NCBI GenBank assembly: GCA_018389105.1
Contig: JACATO010000334.1
Span: 1,674,001-1,738,000, forward strand
DNA from: Nautilus pompilius
Lineage: Eukaryota > Mollusca > Cephalopoda > Nautilida > Nautilidae
Direction of reading: 5' to 3'
Length of the DNA: 64,000 nucleotides
Positions 36,266-49,012 of the stretch are shown here, piece after piece. Both the position numbers and the translations under genes were made by a program. Each line of letters begins with the position of its first letter. Position 1 is the first letter of the stretch. A model generated the notes under the pieces. It was not told where the DNA came from. It saw nothing but the letters and a program-made list of their open reading frames with translations, and did no database searches.

Positions 36266-36282
36266 GTACTCGCTTCGGCGGT

Positions 36283-36322
<40 letters not shown>

Positions 36323-36372
36323 GGCCCCTGCGCAAGGATGACACGCAAATTCGTGAAGCGTTCCGCATTTTT
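36266..36372 (+). ncRNA. RNU6: U6 spliceosomal snRNA, copy 1
   Basis: The sequence is near-identical to animal U6 over its full 107-base length. It has the 5' stem-loop with TTCG loop, the GATACAGAGAAGATTAGC core with the ACAGAGA box that pairs with the 5' splice site, GGCCCCTGCGCAAGGATGAC, and the 3' part up to GCGTTCC, followed by eight Ts (36368-36375) as Pol III terminator. The 5' stem reads GTACTCGC/GCGGTAC instead of the usual GTGCTCGC/GCAGCAC, a compensatory change that keeps pairing. The TATA and PSE-like elements argue for a real gene rather than a retrocopy. Confidence 0.95.
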
Positions 36373-36388
36373 TTTAATCCCCCCTCCC

Positions 36389-36584
36389 CATCACCACTTT
36401 TCTTAAGTAACTGCACTTACCTGTACACTGATTAATGAGCTGTCTTGCGGCATCACCACTTTTCGCACTTTTCTTAAAGTAACTGCACTTACCTGTACAC
36501 TGATTAATGAGCTGTCTTGCGGCATCACCACTTCTCTTAAAGTAACTGCACTTACCTGTACACTGATTAATGAGCTGTCTTGCG
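36389..36584. repeat. Three-copy tandem repeat, 62-74 bp unit
   Basis: Copies start at 36389, 36451 and 36523. Each runs from CATCACCACTT through AGTAACTGCACTTACCTGTA to GAGCTGTCTTGCGG. The middle copy has an extra CGCACTTTT stretch. It lies just after U6 copy 1. Confidence 0.9.
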
Positions 36585-36689
36585 GGATGCTGCGGTAGTT
36601 CCCAACACCTGAGAACGGTTCGTGAGATGTCGAGAGGAACTGGATGTTTCCTTCCTCATCTGAACAGAGTTACTTCTGGTCAGGCCGGT

Positions 36690-36870
36690 AACTCTAGCAG
36701 CAGCAGCCCATCTGGGTACATCTCAGGGAACTCTACCACCAACAACACCTGAGTACAGCTTCTCCGGGACCACAACAGCAGCAGCCCACCTGAGTACATC
36801 TCAGAGAACTCTACCAGCAGCAGCCGCAGCCCATCTGTGTACAGCTTCTCCGGTTCCTTGCTACAACAAC
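36690..36870. repeat. Degenerate short tandem repeat
   Basis: Imperfect copies of a roughly 40-60 bp unit with AGCAGCAGCCCATCTG, GTACATCTCAGGGAACTCTA and GTACAGCTTCTCCGG. It generates a spurious minus-strand reading frame. Confidence 0.6.
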
Positions 36871-37059
36871 TGAGCAGGAAATTTTCTAGGTACCTGTGGT
36901 AAAGACTCCGTGGGTAGTTCAAGAGCCCCCCCTACCCAGGTAACTCCCTTGGTCAGTATAGCTGATGCCCCACATTTTACTCTTCTAGCTCAAGAAAATT
37001 ATTTGCAAAGAAAACAAAAAACAAGAACTGGAAAGAAACAAACAACAAACACAACAACA

Positions 37060-37063
37060 ATAT

Positions 37064-37122
<59 letters not shown>
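37060..37122. repeat. (AAT)n microsatellite
   Basis: About 20 AAT repeats with one interruption. Confidence 0.95.
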
Positions 37123-37544
37123 CACTCGCACCGTGTTCTTTAAAATGCTATGGTATTTATTAGTCTCCATTGGTATTTTAGTTGTTAATCTTTTGTTGAA
37201 ATAATTAGTTAAAAAATGAGTGTCAGCTTACAGCCAATGTTACCTGACTTTGATGAAGACAGAGAGGAATTTTTCTGAACACGTGCCGGTAACTAAATCA
37301 ACAAACTTAAAAGGTAAGGGAGATAACTGGTGATACTTAAAGTGATATTATAGACCACTGTAATGAATACGTTTCAGTTTTTATAATAATTAACATCTTT
37401 CAATAATAAAACATAGTATAACAAGCTATTTAGTAATTTGTGAAATATTCGATATGGTGTAGGTCATTAAGTGAGTATTTGTAATAATATTTTTTGGTCG
37501 TGAAAAATTAATATTTTGGTATACAACAAATAAACAAAACAGCT

Positions 37545-37587
37545 AACACCAACTGTGGATATTGTAGACTTATTACTACTTTATATA
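37545..37587 (+). promoter_or_regulatory. U6 promoter, copy 2 (PSE-like and TATA)
   Basis: TATATA at 37582-37587, 29 bases before the RNA start, and the same PSE-like block at 37545-37565. About 100 bases upstream of the RNA are shared with copy 1, with small differences. Confidence 0.75.
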
Positions 37588-37610
37588 GAAAAGCACACGA
37601 TATTAAGATT

Positions 37611-37718
37611 GTACTCGCTTCGGCGGTACATATACTAAAATTTGGAACGATACAGAGAAGATTAGCATGGCCCCTGCGCAAGGATGACACGCAAATTCGT
37701 GAAGCGTTCCGCATTTTT
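37611..37718 (+). ncRNA. RNU6: U6 spliceosomal snRNA, copy 2
   Basis: Same as copy 1 except for one inserted T in the ATATACTAAAATT segment (37627-37640), between the 5' stem-loop and the ACAGAGA box. It is followed by nine Ts (37714-37722) as terminator. Flanks on both sides match copy 1, so the unit was duplicated as DNA. The insertion lies in a usually conserved linker, so this copy may be a variant gene or an early pseudogene. Confidence 0.9.
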
Positions 37719-38075
37719 TTTTATCCCCCCCTCCCCTTTACTGACAAACGATGTGGGATATCAGTTTTGTTCCACACTGCGTTAGAAAAAACTTAGATCC
37801 GGATAATTTTGCGTTCTTGGGCATTTAAGAGGAAACCTATTAGTGGTTGGTTTCGGAAGTGATTAGGGGTCTCTGACCTGAACTAGTGTACACGGAACCT
37901 CTTCGGCTATGACGGTCACTAGGTGTCATAACGGCCAGATATTAGAATAGCAACTGAACTGAGCTTAATAAACTTCCAGGATCGGCGAGGAAATCTTCTC
38001 ACTTTCCATCCCTGTACAGAACCATGGCTGCTTTTATTTTTTTTTAAAAAAAAGTACACAAATATAAACTGTAGT

Positions 38076-38730
38076 TTAGTCAGTCTACCTACTACTTACT
38101 ACCTACCTAACCTACATACATACATATCTACCTACTACCTACCTACCTACTACATACATACATACCTACCGACCTACCTACTACATACATACATACCTAC
38201 TACTTACCTACCTACCTACCAACCACATACATACCTACCGACGACCTACTACTTACATACATACCTACCTACCTACCACCTACTACATACATACATACCT
38301 ACTACCTACCTACATACATACATATCTACCTACTACCTACCTACCTATCTACATACATACATACCTACTACCTACCTACCTACTACATACGACATTTATA
38401 CTACTACGGACCTACTACCAACCACATACATATCCATACCTACTTACCTACCTACCAACCACATACAGACCTACCGACTACCTACCTACCGATCTACGTA
38501 CCTACCTACAGACATACAGCCTACCTACCTATCGACATATCCATATTACATACTATACTATCTAACTACATACATACATACATACATACAACCTACCTAC
38601 TACTACATACATACAGAATACCTACTACATAATTACATACCTATCTATCTACAACTACATACCTACCTACTATCTACTTACATACATACATACATAATCA
38701 TACATAATACATACATACATACATCCGTGA
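38076..38730. repeat. Compound TACC/TACA tetranucleotide array
   Basis: About 650 bases of interleaved CTAC, CATA and TACC repeats with frequent register slips (CTACTAC, GACCTAC). This is a long, imperfect, polypyrimidine-biased microsatellite. Confidence 0.95.
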
Positions 38731-40960
38731 TCCTTTAGAAACCAGAGAAAAAGTTTTCTTTTTCCTGGAATTCTTTAATTAAAAATGTACACAAACTATT
38801 ACTCAGAGCAAAAACAGAACCCCAAAAAGTCGGGACGATTCATTTTTCTTTTTTTTACTGAGCTGAGCTAATTTGCGCCAATTATAACCCGGACACACAT
38901 TTACATAATTATTTTGAGCAGAAGTCTTGCTAGTCTCCATCAGGGCGCCAAGATAGCGATCAGTCTGATTAAATTTAAACGTCTTATCGTAAGTTTGTAT
39001 ATATGATTCGATATTTTAGTTATTCATAATTTATTGCGAAGATATATGACTGCCTCAGGGGCACATCTAAAACAGGAATATTATAAAAATAGATTTTAAT
39101 TTGTTAGATAAGTCTTCACTGCGTATTTGTTCCCTTATCTTTCGATCTCCACTTGAATGCTAACAAACGCAGTTTCTTCTTCTTCTTCTTCCTCTTGTTC
39201 ATTATTTCAAGGATTAATGGTTCTCAGAAATGGCTGCAGTAGCATTGCTGCTTACCTTGGTGACTTCACAGATGTTAGTAGTCTGATAATCTTTACTGTT
39301 CCAAGTTGAGCAGTTTTCTGAATTTGCAATTTTTAAAATCTTTTCTGATAGCTTCTTAATCTATTTTCCAAAATCTTTTTCGCGATAGCTTCTGTTGCGC
39401 CAATTAAATGGGATAATAATTGTCTTAAGGCTCCACATTCTACTAAATTCCATTCGTAGATCGATATACATTCTGACCTTTTCTGCTTCCGTCTGTTTGA
39501 TGCCGTAGTCACTTGGGATTCATTTAGGCTTAACGAACTAGCAACCCATTGTATTACAGGAAAAACACAGCAGGAATTCTTGGCCTTATTACAATAAAAA
39601 CACTTCATTTTAATATTTGGCCAACTGCACTTTCTTTCTCACATTTAATTAGTTGAAAATCGAATTAGAAAGTTAATAAGTTGCTTTCTAATTAGCATAT
39701 CCAAAACGTAGGTTTGTTAGTTTTGAATCATCCCTGTTCATCTTATCTTTAATCTTGTTTTTGTTTTCAGTTATAAAATTATTATTTCAAAAATGTTAAA
39801 GAATTTTAATGACCAGATAAATACATGAATAAATTAATTCATTAAATACACACTGATACGAGGAAATGCCTAAGATATGTGTTACCGTAATCTGATTCAT
39901 ATTATGCATAATTCCTTTTTTTTATATATATATTTTTTCCAATTAAACTGACAGTATTCGGCTATTTTTTTTAAAAACTAACATCATTCGGTGACGCGGA
40001 ACAACTCAAAAGAAGACAGACGGAGATGCGCGAGGCATGCCGGGAATTATTTATTTACATTTTTTTTTTTTTTAATAGGGTCCCCCCCGCTTTCCCTAAC
40101 TTTGCCAGACGCAGCTCTGCCAGAGGAGATTTCCAGGTAATAATGGCTGGCGGACTGTTTTTCGTGAGTTGCTAAAAAAAAAAAAAAAAAATACGGAACG
40201 AACTTTTCTGATCACCATTGGCTGAGAACGCATCCGGCCGTCATGACTTGCCAAGCATTCCGCTCAAACGAAGCTGAATGGCCGACTACAAACCCCTCTT
40301 TCCTGCTGAGTGCTCCCAGAAAAAAGTTTGTTTTTTGTTGTTGTTGTTTTTTTCGTGTGGACGGGACTACCCACACGTCAGAAATGTTCCTTGATTGACG
40401 CTTGGTCGTCGCGGTTCACATGAGGTTCCTCGAATTTCACGACAAAATGGCCTTAACGTCTGCAGTTATCTATAATCTCGGTGAAATTCGAAATGTTACC
40501 GAAAAGGAGGAGTACCGGAGTGGAGGAGGAGAAAGGAGTTTTTTCTTTTTACTGATTCCTTTGTCGTGTCAGCTCTTCATCTTTCCACGTGAAGCATTTT
40601 TACTGGCAGATTTTATGCTGCATCAGACATTTAGGTCTACATCCAGGCATCACTTCACCAGCAAGAAGAATATTAGATGTCCTTGGATGGTTTTCATAAT
40701 GCTAACAATAAAGGGAGATAATTTAATAACTTTTTTTTTTTTTTCGTAGTTGATAAGTTAAATGGAGATGAGACAAAAAAAAAAAATTATCATCTTTTAT
40801 AACCAATTACCAAGATTTATGCATGTGCACGCGAAAATAGAGGGGAATATTCAGACTTTAAGATGAGGTCTTAAAAAGAGAAATGCAACTGTGACATCAG
40901 TATGTTTATTTAAAATAACAGCATCATTGTCGTATATATTGTTGTAACTATTCTGAATTG
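38731..40960. other. No gene recognised
   Basis: Mixed unique sequence with poly-T and poly-A tracts (40057-40073, 40171-40190, 40731-40744). A 91-codon minus-strand frame at 39333-39608 resembles nothing I know. One copy of the dispersed 13-mer lies at 40711. Confidence 0.5.
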
Positions 40961-40962
40961 TC

Positions 40963-40964
<2 letters not shown>

Positions 40965-41001
<37 letters not shown>
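40965..41001. repeat. (AAT)n microsatellite
   Basis: About 12 perfect AAT repeats. Confidence 0.95.
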
Positions 41002-41003
<2 letters not shown>

Positions 41004-43120
41004 GCACCTTGAACGTAACCATGGCTTGCATTTTGTTAAAATAATATCGTATTTCATCAGAATTGTATTATTAGATCTTAATAGCTCTTGTAACAGTTTG
41101 AACTACTCTACTACATTATGTGCGCACTAATAACCTACAGTAAGACCGAACCCTACAGTGCGCCAATGCTGTGATTCGTCTGGAGTCAAAAGATTTTAAT
41201 ATGGAACTGATTAGGACGTAAAAACTAAAAGCAAAACAAATAAAGGAAATGGTGAGTTTTTCAGTAGATTAAAGATAACGGGATACTTGAGTTGGCAAAA
41301 ACAGGACATGCTTAATAACTTCTAGTCTTTATTTTTTTTAATTATTATTATTATTATTATTATATTATTTGGAGGAGCGATCATGGCCGTAGTCAATGGA
41401 CGATATTAAAATAACCGCCAGATTGTATCTAGATTCGAGGTTCTGCCTTCCGATCCGAGTTTTACTATTATTTTGAATTTCACCCTCAAGTTACAGTACA
41501 TGTAAAACAAGAGAGACGTAAGCTTAATCGAGAGCTCTAGAACTCGTACAAACCCATGTCTGCCCACATTTGATTTTGCTATCTACATTTCCAACCTATC
41601 AGATTCCGCTATATACCTGTAGTAAACATTTAGAAAATATAATAATTTCTGCTATTTATTTTTTTCTGTAGAAACACTTAAAGTAAAACCGCAAAGTTTA
41701 ATTTGACTTAATCTTATCACATTTCAGCGCAGTGCGCGTGAATAATGGGCCACATAATCACACCCGAGTCATATAACAACCCTATATACTGCACATGCTG
41801 GAGTAGTTATACTTAATCACTGTAATATTTATCCTCCGGATGGAAATAGCCTGGCTCTTGGAAAGGATAAATAAAAATAGGCAGGCACGTTTCCAACTAT
41901 CAGGATCTTGGGGGAAGAAGTATTTATTATTTTGGGGGGGACCTAAAATTAGGCAAAAAGAAAATATTATCCGACCCCGGTGCGTATTTATTGTTATCGT
42001 TATTATTTCTTCTTGTTCTTGTTGCTTATGAAATGATTTTGCTTTATAGGCATGGCGTGGCCTGGGAAGGGTTATCGATGGGCTGGGAGGGGGGGGAGGG
42101 GGGTCCGATAAAAGGGGTGATCTTCACACTTCCCTCGTCGATCGGACAGCAGCGTGATTCATCGGCAGATATTTCATGCCACCTAAATGTAAACATCCCG
42201 TGGAACGCAGCTGTACGCTCGGCATCTCTCTGCCTGCGCCTCAGAGCCACCTGGTCTCAAAGTAACTGATACCTACGGCGCAATTATTAAAGGTGCACAG
42301 ACCAAAATAAAAACGGAAAGACGGGTCCGAAACCTTTCCTTCCTTTCTTCCATTATGAATTATTAGTCGTTTTATGGACTGCCTGTGTAGGTCCGTCTCT
42401 AACGGTCCCCGTTTGCAAGTATCGTGTAAAGTCCATCTTTATGCCGGTAAACCTCGTGTAAAGAAGAACTTTCTTTTTACCTTTAATGATCAGAGCGTAG
42501 AGGAAGGAAAAGATAACGAACTAACTTTTAAGGTTCAGCCAAGAAGAAGTAAAGCGGACAGAACAACAAATGGCAGGGAATCCATTAGGCTCTACGTCGA
42601 CGGGTTCAAAACTTTTAAAAAATATCAACAACAACAACAACAACAACAAAGACGTACCGACCGGTAAATATTATGTAGATGCGGACTGCTGATTAGAGTA
42701 AAGTCTTAAGACTCCCCGCGGGTTTCCTCCTGCATCACTAACCCCTGATTATTATTTTAGGAACTGAAGAAGACGCCACAAAAACAAACAAAAGTCAAAA
42801 ACAGAAAACGAGAGTAAAGGAGATCGGTTGGAGGGAGGCGAGATGTTACAGTATCAGCGAGACTTCCGATTAAACGCAGTAATGGGCGTCATAGTCTTTG
42901 ACTGTCCATCGTATCAGGTCACTTACAGGTGATCTGTACTTTCACTAATGTGCTGTAGCAACCAATCCGAACGAGGTGTAGCTCTTGATGGATTTCCGAA
43001 AAGCGCCTCCGTCTCTAACAACGAAATATCCTCGTACATGTTCTTCTCTGTAAACACCGACGTTCTGCAGATGTGCATAAAACTATCCAACATCAACAAC
43101 AGGTTCTGAGGCAAGACTTG
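41002..43120. other. No gene recognised
   Basis: CpG-containing unique sequence with a short ATT run at 41342-41370. The frame at 42374-42667 ends in a CAA repeat and has no family match that I can see. Confidence 0.5.
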
Positions 43121-43121
43121 G

Positions 43122-43123
<2 letters not shown>

Positions 43124-43184
<61 letters not shown>

Positions 43185-43206
43185 TATTATTATTATTATT
43201 ATTATT
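43124..43206. repeat. (ATT)n microsatellite
   Basis: About 27 ATT repeats with a single one-base interruption. Confidence 0.95.
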
Positions 43207-45528
43207 GAAAAAAGAGGCTGACTCAACCAGCCATTATCACAGTCATTGATTCCTGACTGGGAACGACAACGAGGCTGGACGCCAGGAGAGGAAAGACGCC
43301 AAGACGATGCTTGGATTGAGGAATAAGCTATCTGGGTTGCGTAGAATCCTGAAGGGAAGTTGATGAAACCCAGTAATTTGGAAAGAAGAAGAACTGGGGG
43401 GGGGATAAGCCTGAATCGCCATTTCCATCACAGAAAGTTGAGGCGCCTCGACTTTACGTCATGGGTGGTCTTCCGATGGAGTGGGTGTGGAACACGAAAA
43501 GAAAGAAGGAACTCGATACTCTTAAAAATCAAAACAAATGTAGTAGCTTACACTGTACAAGAATGTGATGGTGTTGGGTTCCCCCACTTTAATTCTAAGA
43601 GTTACCGAAAATAAAAGATTGTCTTTTTTTTATCCATGCTAACCAGCTGCGCGATACAAAACCACTTCAACAGCAGCAGCAACGTAAACAGAAAAGCAGG
43701 AACTATAAACAAAAGAAAAGGCTGAAACGAATTTTTGAAATTAATTTATGAAATTATTTTTCTTCTCTTAACAAACAGATAATCGGGAATAAAGCAGGTA
43801 GTAAACAACATTATTGTTTTATTTAGTCTAATGTATTGTTTGTTATTCCTGTTACGTAATTGTGTTCTTTTCATTGTACATCATATATATATATATAATA
43901 CGCACTAACTTTCGTCTCCAGGGGTTTCTTGGATGCAGTTCGACTTACCTGCCCTTTTTTTTTTTTTTTCCTTTTAAATAAAATTATTCTTTTGTCTTTT
44001 TGTTAATATTCTTGATTGGGGTGGAGGGGGGGAAGGGTTGTAGCCCTACCGACACGGGCACGACCCACGGACCGGTTTGTGAGCCGATCCTCTCAATGCC
44101 GTATCTCGGAATCTCTCGCAGTTTTTAGTGACGTCATATTTTCGAGCCGCTTAAGAACTAAAAAAAAAAACAAACAAAAAAGCAAACTGGAAACTGAAAG
44201 TACTTTGACAAATCATGAAAATCGATTTACATTACCAGATAAATATGTTTAGGTGGAAATAAATCAATGGCGTCGAACACGCACACGTGACGTAAACGGT
44301 ATATATAATTTGTTATCACAGCGCGAACCCCCGAGAAGATCATGGATAGCACGCGGTGTCTGAGGGCGTGCGGTCCCCCGTGGAAGTGGCCCGCGCGACT
44401 CGGTTACCATATTCTGCCGGTGCAAGAGCAGAACTGCTACAGTGATTCACCGCCTGCCTGCGTCATCGATCCAAGGAAGAAGCGCGGAAAGGTCAGCTTC
44501 TGCGCTTTGCCGTTGGTTTTAGCTGAACGAAGAAAAGGGGCGCGCGGGGGGAGGCCTTGATGGTGTGTTTTGATAGCGCATATTTCGCTGGTTGGTGTGT
44601 GCTGGATAAATGTCCTGTTTGGTGGAATGCGGGAAGGAAAACAGTCATGGCCGCCGAGGGCTGCGGATCGAGACGCAGCTGGATCTAGGGAGTCTCGAGG
44701 GGGAAACCGCGACTCTCTGTAAAGTCTGCAAGTGTTTTTCCTGTCCCCAATTTTAATTGCGAGACTATTTAAATTAGTTTGTTTTTGGTCTTTTTTTTCC
44801 TATAAAGGCAATAGAAATACATTTCTAATTCGCCATTTTTTTGTTTTACATTGTGTGTGTGGTGTGTGTGTGTGTGTGTGACACGTTTTTCCCGTGTATA
44901 ATTATTAACCGGTTTGAAATGCAGTAAAAAAATAAAAATAAAAGGAAATAAAACGATTTTATGTAAAACTAATTTCCCTCCAAATAAAAAAAAGGGAAAC
45001 GTGGAAAACCATTTCTGCAAACAAGAAAACTGGTATATTGTTTTACTTAGCACCACGGTCATAGCTCCCTCTTTCTAAAATTCTGTTATTTTACTCATCA
45101 TATACAAAATAAATAAGTAAATGAATATTTTAGACGTCTCAATTCGCTTTGAAGCTAGATGAATAAATGAAAGCATCTAGGTTTTCTCTTATTTAAATTT
45201 ATGAAGAATAGCAGACAAATTTTTATTGATACTAAAATCAGTTGAAATAACTTTCTAAAAATATTTGCGAACAGATTGGCAAAGATTTAATTGCAAAATA
45301 CAATCCAGAGAACGGGCTATACATGTGTACATATATACATATATAAATCAAAACCAAACCATCGCGACAAACAGAAATTTACAAATATTTGCTTTCACGG
45401 TTCGATACGGTAAGCACTTGGAAAGAATATATATAAACGTTTAAGCAGGTTTTGTATTGAGATTAGTCCTATCTGTAAGTTTTTAGTGGAAAGAGAATGT
45501 TTAATAAACTTCACGAGAAAGTCAGAAA

Positions 45529-45705
45529 ATGGCAGCACATGTTAGCGACTTCGGGGATAACATGAAGCTGTATACACGGCACTTATCAACGCGAGATGGC
45601 TGCCAGCTCTCGGTTGGACACGCGTACGATTTGTGTATGAGAATGCCGATCAGTGAGTCTCGCCATCAACACGTGGAAGTCGCTGAAAAGTTTCCGGTTG
45701 AATAA
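45529..45705 (+). CDS. 58-codon frame of unknown function (weak candidate)
   Basis: Starts at an ATG in AAAATGG context and stays open for 58 codons to TAA 45703-45705. An internal GTGAGT at about 45651 could serve as a donor. I do not recognise the product and see no partner exon. It may be chance. Confidence 0.15.
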   Translation: MAAHVSDFGDNMKLYTRHLSTRDGCQLSVGHAYDLCMRMPISESRHQHVEVAEKFPVE

Positions 45706-46326
45706 ATGGAAAACGAGATCCTTTTCGAATATAAGGAGCATTCGCTCTTCAACAGTATATCGTAAATTATAAGTGGCGTGGATGAGTTGAATAAAAGATT
45801 CATTTACAATAAAAGAAAAATATTATATTTAGGTTTTATAAAGTATTTTAAAGTGCTAAATAACACCACTTGGGATCGTTGGGCTTTTCCCGGTGTTCTC
45901 GAGAGTTCCGGCAAGGAAGTTTGGCAGTGGAAGAGGATGACTAAAGTCCTCTGGCGGGTAGCTGTGGTACTACGTTCTTTCCGCCAGGGTAGTCTCCCTT
46001 GTAAAGACCGGTGAACGAAAATAAAAAGAAAAGGCCAAATATAATGACTATTTAAGAGAGTGCTTGACTTGGAATGACGGCTAAGTATCTGGTCGAGCAA
46101 ATAAAGAGAATTCTAATTTTCTCGCTTACGGAGAATAATTTAGTCAATTTAGAAACGCGATAGAAGTTCCTACCATATTAACAAAAAAACAACAACAAAA
46201 AAACAAGGGAGATAAGCCGCATCAGCTTATATACAACGGGATTCCCCAAATCACTGGTACTGTAACAGAAAAGAAGAGTTCACCGTGCGATCCTGAACCA
46301 CTCAGAATTCTGTCTAGAACAACAAC

Positions 46327-46371
46327 AATGGCGAGTTATACTGTGGAATTAGCTAAATTACTGCGCATTCA
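46327..46371 (+). CDS. Possible first coding exon, 15 codons (weak candidate)
   Basis: ATG in a good context (ACAACAATGG), then MASYTVELAKLLRIQ, then GGTAAAATC as a possible donor at 46372. It has the look of a short first exon, but no downstream exon could be found. Confidence 0.15.
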
Positions 46372-48409
46372 GGTAAAATCACTGCCTGCGTCTAATCCTT
46401 TGTCTGAATGAACTTCATTAGAATTAAACCGAAAATATTTCATTGCGAGCAGGAATTTTAAAATGCTGCTGCTGCTGCTGCTGTTGTTGTTTTTTGTTGT
46501 TTAAACATATCTGCTCACAAAGGAAGTCGCCGCCGCGCGAGATTAGCCGACTGCACTAGACGACCAGCGTCGTTTCGGTTTACTGGCCGAAATCAGCTTA
46601 GGGGCTTTTGGAAGTAACCGGTTGGTCGGATTACAGCTTATTTCACTTGTCCCCCACCAGAAGCCGGGTATTTAGATGTTACGGAGGGGGGGTCGCGTTA
46701 CAGCGAACCATGATACGGTGATTGCCGCTCTGCACACATTCGAGGGTTCGTTCTGTTTGTGCGCTGAGTCAAGACGTCATTCAGCCTCCTCAGTAATCAG
46801 TCTCTTGACAAGCTTAATTGCTGGAACGCGTTTACATGTCTATCAAGTGTAAGCAACCCGATGATGGTTTCTTGTATAAAATAGGGAAAAGAAGTTTTGC
46901 ATTTTTAAAATATCTCTACTGCCATATGCTAATTATTGTTCATCGCAGCATGAAGAACCAATGCCAAATAAATATTCAGCCAGGTTTTAAGATTAAGTTT
47001 GAATGTGACTGCAAACAGTATGCACACACCTGGTATACTTTAGGTAGACTGGTGTACGTAGATAATCTATTTTTCGTAAGAGCTATAAACCGACTGATTT
47101 CACTGTGGCTTGATCATCTCTAATGGAGAATCAGCGTAGTGATAGGCTGAGAAATCGGATAGCAGCCGAAGAACAAAGGATTTTTCTGAGGGCGAAGTGG
47201 GAATAGCATTGCGATAACCCGAATAAGCAGAGAACAACATTGTTGTGGATTCTAGAGCGAATAAAGGTGTCGTTAATCTGGAAATAGTAATTCAACAGCA
47301 ACAACAACAACAAAAAAAAAGACAGGTGGGAGAACAGATCAAAAGACAACAAGAAAAAGAAGATTAGACGAAAACAAAAGAACGGCTGCAGAAGTTGACA
47401 AGGAACTGGAAGGAGATGTAGAGATGCAGAGACGATTGTTAATCTTCATACACTAATAAACAGACTGCACGATAATAAGTTTGGGGTGATGAAAGTAAAC
47501 GGAATCTTTCCTTACGCATAAAATAGTGTAACTTGAGCTAGGACGGAGTCTGAAGAAGAGTTGAGTTTGATGGGAAGTATGCAGCGCCCAATTTTAAGAG
47601 TGGCAATCAAATGCCTCTGTTCTGGAGCTGTATGACTTCTGATTTGTAACTGGCGGACAAATGTGTATACGATGACAAACTTGAAAGAAAAAGGTTACGA
47701 TCAACAAGGAAACAGTTGGGGAAAGAATTACATCTTCCAGCGGAACAATGATTCCAGACATCTCAAACCACGTAAAGGTGTTTTCACAAAGAAACAAAAA
47801 AAGGTAGAGATGTTGGAATTCTCTGCGCAGTCTCTAGATCTAAGGAAGGGATAAACCAGGCGAGTCGGTTGGAAACTATCTTTGTCGAAGAATGGATGTC
47901 ATCAACCTTCACTGAACATTGAAATTCTCTCCGTGCCAGAATGCTAGTTATTATGGCTTAGAGGGGTGGTACTAACTATTAAAATGTGAAAGTGCAAATT
48001 CATAAACATAAATACCAATATTCTGCAAGCTGAAGCAATTAGTTGAATATTTATTTGGCAGAAATCTTCATGCTACAATAAACGGTAGGTAATTAGCAAT
48101 GAAAATGGAGATATTCACAACGTCCTTTTTCTAAGTTATTTGTAAAATGAAAACATTAGGGGGGCATATAGACCTTACAGGTGTATAAACATATCAGCAC
48201 CCAAGGTTTCCGAGGTAACTTCAAATTTTTTAATGCGTTCTGTATTAAGCGCAAGGAGATACCTAAAAGAGTTTTTGAAAATAACGAAGGGTTCCGAGCT
48301 CGTGGATAGCGAAAGATATTCTCGATTATCTAGAGAGTAGAATTATAAATTGGCCTTAAAGCCATGACGTGTTACTTCCCGTCTTCTTGTAACAGCTCAG
48401 GGAGGGGAG

Positions 48410-48425
48410 GGAGAGAGATGACTTC

Positions 48426-48471
<46 letters not shown>

Positions 48472-48867
48472 TGACGTCAGTAAAGAGAGAGAGAGAAAGA
48501 GAGATGACGTCAGTACAGAGAGAGAGAGAGAAAGAGAGATGACGTCAGTACAGAGAGATGACGTCAGTAAAGAGAGAGAGAGAGAGATGACGTCAGTACA
48601 GAGAGATGAGAGAGAGAGAAAGAGAGATGACGTCAGTACAGAGAGAGAGAGAAAGAGAGATGACGTCAGTACAGAGAGAGGAGAGAGAGAGAGAGAGAGA
48701 TGACGTCAGTACAGAGAGAGAGAGAGAAAGAGAGAGAGATGACGTCGGTACAAAGAGAGGGAGAGAGAGAGAGAGATGACGTCAGTACAGAGAGAGAGAG
48801 AGAGAGAATGACGTCAGTACAAAGAGAGGGAGAGAGAGAAAGAGAGAAAGAAGAGAGATGACGTCAG

Positions 48868-48922
<55 letters not shown>

Positions 48923-49012
48923 TGACGTCAGTACAAAGAGAGGAAGAGAGAGAAAGAGAGAAAGAGAGGGAGATGACGTCGGTACAAAGAGAGGGAGAGA
49001 GAGATAACGGAT
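48410..49012. repeat. GA array with repeated TGACGTCAGTACA cores
   Basis: GA-rich DNA in which ATGACGTCAGTACAGAGAG-type cores recur every 20-60 bases. I read about a dozen perfect TGACGTCA palindromes plus two TGACGTCG variants. The spacing varies because the GA runs vary. Confidence 0.9.

Larger units (their letters stand above)
43207..48409. other. Gene-poor region, two weak exon candidates
   Basis: No recognisable protein family. It contains a poly-T at 43957-43970, a GT run at 44850-44880 and two copies of short dispersed repeats (45984-46000 and 46205-46216). Two ATG-led frames followed by splice-donor-like sequence (45529 and 46327) are listed separately with low confidence. Confidence 0.45.

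Noticed and set aside
36680-36922. 80-codon minus-strand frame with a repeated EFPEMYPDGLLLL-like motif
   Set aside because: It is produced by a degenerate tandem repeat and has no independent support.
36266-37718. U6 copies as retropseudogenes
   Set aside because: Both carry matching upstream PSE-like and TATA elements and lack poly-A tails, so they were duplicated as DNA.
39333-39608. 91-codon minus-strand frame starting MKCFYCNKAKNSC
   Set aside because: The two cysteine pairs suggested a zinc knuckle, but the spacing fits no known finger and the remainder is unrecognisable.
44342-44560. 72-codon frame about 30 bases downstream of a TATATATAA sequence
   Set aside because: The TATA context is suggestive, but the product matches nothing I know and the sequence is generally GC-rich with few stops.
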